Assembly (NCBI GenBank): GCA_016787045.1
Contig: JAEUVA010000002.1
Span: 1 to 64,000, forward strand
DNA from: Chitinophagales bacterium
GTDB lineage: Bacteria; Bacteroidota; Bacteroidia; Chitinophagales; LD1
DNA: 64,000 nucleotides
Reading direction: 5' to 3'
Shown: positions 45,064 to 57,000 of the stretch, in pieces
Position numbering within the stretch: the first letter of the stretch is position 1
Layout: each line of letters begins with the position of its first letter
Notes under the pieces: generated by a model
The model's input: only the letters and a program-made list of their open reading frames with translations
Databases searched by the model: none
What the model was told of the DNA's origin: nothing
Position numbers and translations under genes: made by a program

Positions 45064-48000
45064 ATGAAGAAGATTCTTTTCTTTTTCCTCTCGGCTTTTG
45101 CCGTCTTCACTTCATTTGCGCAATCGGTAACCGTTACTCAACCCAATGGCGGAGAAACACTCTATGGCTGCCAAACCTACCAGATTCGCTGGACAGCCAC
45201 CGGTGTTTCAAACTTTTGGAACATTGAGTACTCGCTCAACAACGGCAGTACATGGACTACCGATGCTACCAATCTTTCTGTAACTCCAAGCGGTGGTTTT
45301 TATACCTACAATTGGACAGTACCGGCTATTACCTCGGCACAATGCTTAGTGCGTGTAACCGATTTCAGCGATAACCTAAAAACTGACCAAAGCAATGCTG
45401 TTTTTACTGTGGCACAAGCAATAGTAGTTACAGCACCAAATGGTGGAGAAACTTGGCAAGGGCTTACTAACCAAAGCATAACTTGGAATAGCCCAGGTAC
45501 TTCCGGCCCATTCAATATTGCGTATAGCACTAATAATGGTACTTCATGGACAAACATACAAACCAGCTACAGTGGTAACTCACTTACCTGGACGGTGCCT
45601 AACATTCCTTCCACACAAGCATTGATACGTGTTCAAAACACTTCTAACACTTGCCAAACAGACAATAGCAACGCTAATTTTACAATTTCGGCTGCCACAC
45701 CTGTAGTAACTGCTCCAAATGGCGGACAGGTTTGGACAATTGGCACTCTTCAAAACATTACATGGACTCCTTCTACCTACTACTCTAATGTAGATATAGA
45801 ATACAGTACCAACAACGGCAGTACCTGGACTACCATAGTAACCAACGATGCGAATGACGGCACCTATTCTTGGACTATTCCTAATGCGCCCACCTCGCAG
45901 GCATTGGTACGCGTGAGCAACAATGCGAACCCGGCAATTAACGATGTTAGCAACGCGGTCTTTAGCATAGTGCCCGGCTCTGTTACTATAACACAGCCCA
46001 ATGGCGGAGAAACTTTATATGGTTGCCAGAGTTACCAAATCCGTTGGACGGCTTCAGGTACTTCTAATTTTTGGAATATTGAATATTCGCTCAATAACGG
46101 TGCTACATGGACATCTGAAGCCACTAACTTATCTATAGCCCCAAGTGGCGGTATTTACATTTATGGTTGGACGGTGCCTACCGTTACCTCTAACCAAGTG
46201 TTAGTGCGCGTAACCGATTTTAATGATAATGCAAAAACGGATGTTAGTAATGCAGTATTTACCATAGCTGCTGCTATTACAGTTACTTTCCCTAATGGTG
46301 GTGAAAGTTTGCAGGGTCTTACTTCACAAACCATCACATGGAATAGCCCTGGTACTGTAGGGCCATTTCCAATTCAATACTCCGTAAACAATGGCACTAA
46401 CTGGACTACCATAGCCAGTAGCGTTAGTGGCAATACATATGTATGGACAGTGCCTAACAACCCAAGTGCCTTGGCACTGGTGCGTGTGTTAAATCAAAAT
46501 AATACGTGTCAGCAAGATCAGAGCAATGCTAATTTTACCATTACTCCAGCCACACCTATTATGACTTTACCAAATGGTGGAGAAAGTTTGGTAGTAGGCA
46601 CCAGCTACAATATTACTTGGAACTCTTCAACGTATTACTCTACTGTTAATATTGAATACAGCACTAATAACGGATCTACGTGGACACCAATTGCCACTGC
46701 TGACCCTAACGATGGCACTTACACATGGACTGTACCCAACACGCCTACCTCGCAAGCTATAGTGCGGGTGAGTAATAACGCCAACCCATCAGTAAATGAT
46801 GTGAGCAATGCAGTTTTCTCTATTGTGCCCGGCTCTGTAACCGTAACTGCACCTAATGGTGGAGAGTTGTATTACAGTTGCCGCACATATAGTATTACTT
46901 GGACAGCCGTAGGTACTTCAAATTTTTGGAATTTGGATTACTCGCTCAACAACGGTGCAACATGGATTTCTATTGCCACTAACCTTTCTGTATCACCAAG
47001 CGGTGGCACTTACACCTACAACTGGGTAGTGCCGTTTGTAGCTTCAACTCAAGCATTAGTTCGTGTTCGCGATTTTAACGACTTAGCCAAAACAGATGTG
47101 AGCAATGCTAATTTCACCATTCAATACCCTATAACTGTATTGACCAATAACGGTGGAAGTACATGGCAGGGCAATACCGTACAAAATATTACCTGGACCG
47201 CAGCCGGTTTAATTTCAGGTACACTTACGCTGGAATACTCTATCAACAACGGTACTACATGGACTACTATTTCTAGTGGAGAAACCAATGATGGCACCTA
47301 CAACTGGACAGTACCAAATACTCCAAGTACTCAGGCACTTATCCGTGTAAGAGATAATACAAATACCTGTCAAAACGATATTAGCGATGCGGTGTTTACT
47401 ATTTCTGAACCAACACCCATACTAACAGCCCCTAACGGTGGAGAAACATGGACAGTAAACAGCAGCCGCTCTATTACATGGAACAGTAATTCATTCTACT
47501 CTACCGTTAATTTAGACTACTCTATTAATAACGGCAGCACTTGGACAAACATTGCCACCGGAGTAAGCAACACCGGCAGCTATAGCTGGTTAATTCCATA
47601 TACTCCGTCTGCTCAGGCGTTGGTACGCGCCAGCAACAGTGCAAATACAGCCATCAACGATGTAAGCAATGCAGTGTTTACCATCTTAATGCCTACACCT
47701 GTATTAATTGCACCAAACGGTGGTGAAACTTGGAATGTAGCCACCACTCAAAACATTACTTGGAACTCTACCACATTTGTATCTAATGTGCGCATTGAGT
47801 ATAGCATAGATAATGGTGTAACTTACAACCTAATAACCAGCAGCACCCCTAACACTGGTTCTTATGCGTGGACCATTCCGGCCACACCTTCAACACAAGC
47901 ATTAGTACGAATCTTTAATACTTTAAGTGGCGCTACAACTGTTGGCGATACCAGCAATGGTGTATTTACAATAGCCAACCCGGCTATTGCTGTAACAAAT

Positions 48001-51000
48001 CCTACAGCCGCCACTCAATGGCAGGTTGGCCAGTCGGTTACTTTGCAGTGGACCAACGGTGCGGGTATTTCTAGCGTGCGCTTAGAGTATTCTACCAATG
48101 GTGGCACTACCTGGACATTGATTACAAGTTCTACGAGCACTACCAGTACTGGCGGCAGCTATGCTTGGACAGTACCAAACATACCCGGCACACAGAATGT
48201 GATAAAAGTAAGCAATACAGCAAACCTAAGTGTAAATGGCAGCAGTCCGTTCTTTACTGTATTGCCTCCAATGACAGTTACACTGCCAAATGGCGGAGAA
48301 GTACTCAACGGTTGCCAGACTTATGCTATACAACTTACCAAAACTCCGTTTTTAACCACGGGTTGGATACAAGTAGAATATACATTGGATGGTGGCGCTA
48401 ACTGGATTAATTTTTCTAACCCAAGCAATAACGGATTAACTACACAAACCGTAAACTGGAGTGTACCAAATTTACCAACTAACATTGCTTCTATACGCGC
48501 ATTTTTTAGCAATACACCTGCTGCGCGCGATAGCAGCGATGGGTATTTCACGATTAACCTCTCTAACGATATAACGGTGCTTACACCTGCTGCTCCGGTT
48601 AATTACACTCCGGGGCAAACGGTTACCATTTCTTGGAGCAACACGGCCAATGTAAGTGGTTTGTTTACGCTGGCTTGGAGAGATAGTTTGGGGAATTTTT
48701 CTACCATAGCCAGTAGTGTATCGGGTAATAATTATATATGGACTGTACCCAATACTCCGGGCAATGCAAACCGTTTCCGTGTGCGTGATAGTGGCAATAG
48801 TTGCCGCGAAGATTTGAGTGATACTACGTTCAGAATTTTGCCTAATTCTCCATTACTCACATATCCAAATGGGGGAGAAGTATTTGATGTAAACGATGCA
48901 GTAACCATTACATGGAACACAGCTACCTACTATACTCCACTGCGTTTGGAATATTCTACCAACAACGGATTTACCTGGAATTTGATTGTGAGCAGTACCT
49001 CAAACTCTGGTAGTTACTCGTGGACAGTTCCCAACGCTATTTCTACCCAATGTTTAGTTCGTGCACAAAGCACTACCAATTTATTTTTGGGAGATACGAG
49101 CAATGCGTTCTTCACCATTCGCAGGCCTGTACAACTTTTAACCCCACTGGCTACAGATACTTTTATAGCATGTAATAGTATACCATACAGCTTCCGGAAA
49201 GGGGCTAACGTTGGTACCTTGTATAGCGTTTTTGCTTCTACTGACAATGGTGCAAACTGGACGCAGGTAATTACTAATGCAGCTTTGGCTAATGGCGCTT
49301 ACACAGAAAGTAATTCGTTCACTGTACCGGTAGCTAATTATGTAGGGCCAATGAAAATTCGTGTGGTAACCAGTTTTGGAAGTGTGTATGCCGATACATT
49401 GGCGTATAACTTTTACATTAAACCATTTACCGGAATTAATGTGGTAACCCCTAATGGTGGGCAAACTTTTAATGCCGGTACACAGCAGTTAATTGGGTGG
49501 AATAACACACTAGGCCTTACTTCCTTTAACTTGCAGTACTCGCAAGATGGCGGTACCAACTGGAGCAATATTGCCAGCAGCGTGGGCTGTTGCAGCTACA
49601 CTTGGACAGTGCCAAACGTAAACAGTAACCAGGTATTGGTTCGTGTGCGCGATCAAAGCAATACTTGCCGAGCAGATAGTAGCAATGCGTTTTTCACTAT
49701 CATTCCTACGGCACCTATACTTATTTCACCTAACGGGGGAGAAGTGTTGAGTGTAGGTACTACTCCAAACATTACATGGAACAGTGCCACATTCTTTTCT
49801 GCTGTTCGTTTAGCATATTCAATTGATAACGGAGTGAACTGGATTTTGATAACCAGTTCTACACCAAATACCGGCAGCTATTCATGGACGGTGCCTAACG
49901 GAGTATCTACTCAATGTTTAGTACGCGCCAGCAATGTTAGTGATACTACTTGGTTTGATGTAAGCAATGCGGTGTTTACTATCAATCAACCTAAACCTGT
50001 GTTGATTTCTCCAAATGGTGGTGAGGTGTATGATATCAACACAGCATACAGCATCAACTGGAACTCATCTACTGTAAATAGTACAACTGTTCGCTTAGAG
50101 TACTCTATAAATTCCGGATTAACATGGGCAACGATAGTTTCGTCTACCACAAATAATGGCAGTTACTCATGGACTGCACCTGCCGTTCCTTCTAACCAGT
50201 GTTTGGTGCGTATTGTCAATCTGTCCTTCCCGGCACAGATGGATACCAGTGATAATGTGTTTACCATACTAACTCCGGTACAGGTATTATATCCTAACTT
50301 AACTTCAGATAGTTTAAAATCTTGTCAAACAGTATCGGTTACCTTCCGCAAAAACTTTAACAACAGTGGTACTTATTATTTCTACTATACTTTAGATAAT
50401 GGCGCTGTATGGAATTTTGTTAATTCTAACACATTTGCATCTACTACCTCCGGTAGTTTTAGCTGGACAGTACCACAAGTTGCCGGCTCTAACAATGCCC
50501 GTGTAAAAATTTCGCAGAGTAGCGACCCATACAATACATCTACTATATATCAGGATAGTAGCGATCAGGTATTTAGTATAAAAATGCCGGTAGCTGATAT
50601 TACGGTTACTGCACCCAACGGTGGGCAAGTGATTAACGCATTAACTAACTATACGATTACATGGACCAATGGTGCTACCGCCTCTGGCTTGTACCGCATA
50701 CGCTACCGCAACTCTGCCGGCAGCAATACTACCATTGCATCAAACATTACAGGAAATGCCTATATATGGTCTGTGCCAAACCTTGTAGGCGATTACAAGA
50801 TTTGGGTAGAAGACCAAAACAACACTTGTAAGTTTGATACCAGTGATGCTTTCTTTACTATCAACCCTGCTACACCGGTACTTACCGCACCAAATGGTGG
50901 AGAGTTTTGGGGTGCAGGTACATCCCAAAACATCACATGGACTACCAATACCATTTATAGCGGTGCTACCGTTCGCTTGGACTACTCATTGGATAGTGGC

Positions 51001-54000
51001 TTGACATGGAACTTGATTCAAACCGGCCTGAGCAATACCGGTAGCTACAACTGGACAGTGCCAAACGTGCAATCTAATTTAGCTTTAGTACGCATTAGCA
51101 CAGTAGGTACGGTTAACTTAACAGATGTAAGCAATGCTATATTTACTATTGGCTACCCTACACCGGTGCTCACCACTCCTAACAGTGGTACATTTGAGTA
51201 TGGCGAACCTATTTCTATTGGTTGGACTCCTTCATCGTTTAACTCAACAACGGTACGCTTAGAGTATTCGGTAGATAGCGGCACCACTTGGACATTAATT
51301 ACTACACAAACCACTTCAGCGGGATCATATGCGTGGAACGCTCCATACATCACCAGTACAGCTAAGTTTTTTATCCGGGTAATGAACACACTGAACCTGA
51401 GTGTTTGGGATGCCAATAACAACCCACTAAGCATTAACCGTCCGGTGCGCTTGAATGTAATGAATACTCCTACCACATTGACTGGATGCCAGACCTATAC
51501 ATTTAACGTAAGTCGCACACCGTACTATAGTAGCACACTTTATATTCAGTACTCTACAAATGGCGGTGCTACATGGACTACAGCTACAACCATTAGTAGT
51601 GGTGGAGCAGTAACCCAAAATGCCACATGGACGGTTCCGAACATTAGTTCTCCCAATACGATTTTTAATGCCTACTTCATAAATAATCCGAGTTACAACG
51701 ATACAGCAGATGCCAATGTGGTGATAAATCCGGATTATCCGATTGCGGTTACTGCTCCTAACTCTAATGTGCAGTTGATACCCGGCCAGTTGTTTACCAT
51801 TAGTTGGAGCAACACCGCCAACGTGAGTGGCTTGTATAGAATTCAATTATGGAATGGTGGCTCGCTTACCTCTACGCTCGCCACTAACATTACCGGCAAC
51901 AACTGGGTATGGACTGTGCCCAACTCTCCGGGTACTAACTGGAAGATAAGAGTATTGGATGATCAAGCTACTTGTAAGTTTGATAGCAGTGATGTTTCAT
52001 TTACCATAGTGCCAAAAACACCTTTGCTTACGGCACCAAACGGAGGGCAAACTTGGTGGGCCGGCCAAACGCAAGCCATTACTTGGGATAACACTACTTT
52101 CTACGATAACGTGCGCTTAGATTACTCTTTGGATAATGGCTTTACTTGGATAAACATCACAACAGCTACTGCAAACGATGGTTCTGAGTCATGGACACTA
52201 CCTTGGACAATTACACGATCCACACAAGCGTTGGTTCGTGTTAGCAATGCAGTTAATTTGAGCTTAAATGATGTGAGTGATGCAGTATTTACTATCAACC
52301 CGGCCATACGCATACTTACACCAAACGGTGGTTTGCAATTGGGGGCTTGTACCAATAGTTCTATTTCGTTTGAGCACTCACCGCAAATACAAACCAACGG
52401 TTGGACATTCCGTATTGAGTACTCGCTCAATAACGGTGTAAACTGGACAACGCTCATTACCAACCAATCGCCACAAACCAGTTCGCTCACCACATACAAT
52501 TACAGTATTCCTAACTCTTCATCAACACAATACGTGGCCAGAGTTTCGGTTACTTCTGTTTCGTCATATAATGACGTAAGTGATTCGCTCAATACCATCA
52601 AGCCGGCTGTAACTATTATTCAACCAAACTTTGGTGGTGTGTTGCAGGTGGGTAGCACTTACCAAATAAAGTGGAGCAGTGATGGTATATCTAACTTGTA
52701 CAATCTGTATTATTCCACCACAGGTTATGCCGGGCCGTACTCTACTATTCAATTGAACTACAACACTGCCACCAACCAGTATAACTGGACGGTGCCAAAC
52801 ACACCATCTAATAACTGCTACTTGGTGATACAAGATGCTACAGCCGCTTGTAAGTCAGATACCAGCAACCTTGCCTTTATTATTTCATCTACTTCATCGC
52901 AAATTACGGTAACAGCACCAAACGGTGGCGATTCGCTTAGCGGATGCCAGAGCTACAACATTACCTGGACAGATGCCGGTGCTAACGGGCCATATAATGT
53001 GGCTTATACCACAGATGGTGCGGCCTCTTACAATACTATTGCTACTAATGTGAGCGGTACCAGCTACAATTGGGTTGTGCCTAACAACATCAACAGCAGT
53101 AATGTGCTGGTGCGTGTACAAAGTGCAGGTACACCTACCGTGTTTGACTTGAGCAATGCATTGTTTACTATTCAGAATGGTAAAGTAATCGCATCGCCAG
53201 ATACTACCATTTGTCAAGGCCAAAGTGCACAATTGATGGCAACCGGTGGAAACGGAATTTACAGCTGGACTCCATCTGCCACACTCAGCAACCCTAACAT
53301 TCCGAACCCCGTAGCTACGCCAAGTGTTACTACTACATATACCGCTACTTCTAACAACAGCGGATGTATATTGAGCGATACTGCTCGTGTAACTGTGATA
53401 CCCGGTGGGGTAGTAGCTCCTACGGTAAGTATTGCGGTTTCGCCATCTACGGGTATTTGCAGCGGTACATCAGTTACGTTTAGCGCTACTGCTACCAATG
53501 GTGGCGGCTCACCAATCTACCAATGGAAAAAGAATGGTACTAACGTAGGTACAAACAGTTCTACTTACACCACCAATACCATTGCCAACAACGACCAGAT
53601 TACCTGTGTGATGACCAGCAGTGCGGCTTGTGTTAGCCCGCTTTCAGCTACTTCTAACGCCATTACCATGACTGTGTTCCCAACAGTAGCGCCTTCTGTT
53701 TCTATTTCAGCTTCTTCTACAAACGTTTGTACAGGAGCAAACATCACCTTTACGGCTACGGCTACGAATGGTGGCGGCTCACCTGTTTATCAATGGAAGT
53801 TGAATGGAAATAACGTAGGTACAAACAGTGCCACATACAGTAACAACGCGCTTGCTAACAACGATATAGTGGTTTGCCAGTTAACCAGCAGCGCTAACTG
53901 TGCCACACCGGTTACTGTTACTTCTAACTCTTTAGTAATAACGGTAAATAGTTTTGTAACTCCTTCAATTACTATTAGCGTGCCAAGTACAACAGTATGC

Positions 54001-57000
54001 TCAGGTCAAAGTGTAGTGTTTAGTTCATCTATCACCAACGGTGGTGCCGCTCCGGTTTATCAGTGGAAGAAAAACGGTAGCAATGTGGGTACAGGTTTAA
54101 GCACTTATACCACCAGCACATTGGCTAATAACGATGTGATAACTTGTGAACTTACTTCAAATGCAGCTTGCCCAAGTCCGGCAACTGTTACCAGCAATTC
54201 ACTGACCATGAGTGTAGTGAGCAGCGCAGTGCCATCGGTAAGTGTAAGTGCTAGTGCAACCAATGTTTGTGCGGGAACTACAGTGTTATTTACAGCCACT
54301 CCAACCAATGGCGGCTCTACCCCAAGCTACCAATGGAAAGTAAACGGCAACAACACCGGCACCAACTCCGCTACATATTCTACCAATGCGTTAGCGAATA
54401 ATGACGTGGTAACTGTAGTGATGACTTCAAACTTTGCTTGTGTATCGCCTACTTCGGCTACTTCAACAGGTATTACCATGACGGTGAACCCAACCAGTGC
54501 TCCAACTGTATCTATTGCTGCATTACCAAGTGGTGCGGTTTGTACCGGTACTTCGGTTACGTTTACGGCTACGGCCTCTAACGCAGGAGGCACCCCAAGC
54601 TACCAATGGAAAGTGAATGGTAGTAACGTAGGCGGTAATTCATCTACGTACAACTCTTCATCTCTGGTAAGTAGCGATGTGGTAACCTGTGTGGTAACCA
54701 GCAGTAGCACTTGTGCTTCGCCAAACACTGCTACCTCTAATGCTGTTACCATGACGGTGAATAGTAATGTTGTACCAACTATCAGCATTAACACAAGCAA
54801 TACCAACGTTTGTGCTGGAGCTAACGTGGTGTTTACATCTACCATTACCAATGGTGGTACCACACCTGTTTACCAGTGGAGAAGAAACGGTACTGTAGTG
54901 GGCACCAACTCTGCATCGTACAGTTCAACTACTTTGTCTAACAATGATGTGATTACTTGCCGCTTGACATCTAATGCAGCATGTGTCACACCGGATAGCG
55001 CTATCTCAAACGCTGTTACAATGACTATTAATCCTGTAGTGGCTCCTTCAGTAACCATTGCTACTACAACTACCACAGTTTGTGCAGGCACCTTAGTCAA
55101 CTTTACGGCAACCCCCACTAATGGCGGCAGCAACCCTGCCTATCAGTGGAAAGTGAATGGCAGCAACGTGGGGACTAACAGTAACACCTTTAGCTCATCT
55201 ACATTAGCCAATAACGATGCAGTGAGTGTAGTGCTTACCAGTAATGCTACCTGCGCTTCGCCTGTTTCGGCTACCTCTAACACGCTGAACATGACGGTGA
55301 ACCCGAATGTAACACCTACCGTAAGCATCAACGCATCGGCTACGAGCATTTGTACCGGAGGTAGTGTTACTTTCACTGCATCTGCTACCAATGGTGGCGC
55401 ATCGCCAGTTTACCAATGGAGAGTTAACGGCTCACCTAGCGGAACCAACAGCAATACATTCACTACTACTACCTTAGCCAATAGCGATGTGGTAACTTGT
55501 GTGTTGACAAGCAATGCAACTTGTGCCACTACCACTACTGCTAATTCTAACGCCATTACTATTACCGTAAATTCGGCAGTTACTCCTTCGGTTACTATTG
55601 CCACAGGTAGCAGCACTATCTGCTCGGGTACATCAGTTACGTTTACCGCCACACCAACCAATGGTGGCGGAACTCCTGCTTACCAATGGAGAGTGAATGG
55701 CAATAACGTAGGTACAAACTCTGCCTCTTACACTACCAATACATTAACCAATAGCGATGTGGTAAGTGCAGTGCTTACCAGCAATGCCAACTGTGCCTCA
55801 CCGGCATCGGTTACATCTAACAGTATAACCATGACAGTAACGCCTAGTGTTACCCCAAGTGTGAGCATTAGCGCATCATCTACTAATATTTGCGCAGGTA
55901 CATCGGTTACCTTTACAGCTACACCTACTAATGGCGGCACTACACCAAGCTACCAATGGAAAGTAAACGGTAGCAATGCAGGTACTAACTCTGCTACGTT
56001 CTCTTCTTCTACACTAAATAACAATGATTTGATAAGTGTAGTGATGACCAGCAACGCCTCCTGTGCCTCACCTGTTTCTGTAACCTCTAATGCCATCGCT
56101 ATTACCGTGAACTCTCTAAGTGCACCTACCATCAGCATTAGCACAGGTGCTAATACAGTATGTGCCGGAGCAAACGTTACGTTTAATGCCACGGTTACTA
56201 ATGCAGGTTCATCACCGGTTTACCAATGGAAAGTGAACGGCAACAACGCAGGCACTAATGCGGCATCTTTCTCTACTACTGCTTTAGTGAGTGGAGATGT
56301 GGTAAGTTGCCAGTTTACATCAACCAGCCCATGTGCGGGTACTACTACTGTAAGTTCAAATAACGTTACCATGACGGTGAACCCAAGTGTGGCTCCGGCA
56401 GTTAGCATCAGCGCATCGGCAACTAACATTTGTGCCGGTGCATCAGTTACGTTTACTGCCACGCCTACTAATGGTGGTAGCACTCCGGCTTATCAATGGA
56501 AAGTGAACGGAAACAATGCGGGCACTAATAGCGCTACGTTTACCACTTCTACACTAGTAAATAATGATGTTGTAACTGTAGTGTTGACCTCAAACGCTAC
56601 TTGTGCAGTACCTGCTACTGCCACTTCAAACAGTGTAACTATTACAGTGGGTTCTAATGCCACACCTACCATTAATATCAGTACCGCTTCAACAAGTATT
56701 TGTGCAGGAGCAAACGTTACGTTCAATGCAACTATTACCAACGGTGGAAGCAACCCTGCATATCAGTGGAAAGTGAATGGCAATAATGCCGGCACTAATG
56801 CTCCATCATTCACCTCAAATACGTTACCGAATGGTGCGGTGGTAAGTTGTGTGCTAACCTCTAACGCAAGTTGCGTAACACAAAGTACAGCCAACTCTAA
56901 CAACATTACCCTTACGGTATCTCCGGTAGTAACTCCTGCTGTAAGTATCAGCGCCAGCAGCAGCACAATTTGTGCAGGTGTTAGCGTAACGTTTACGGCC

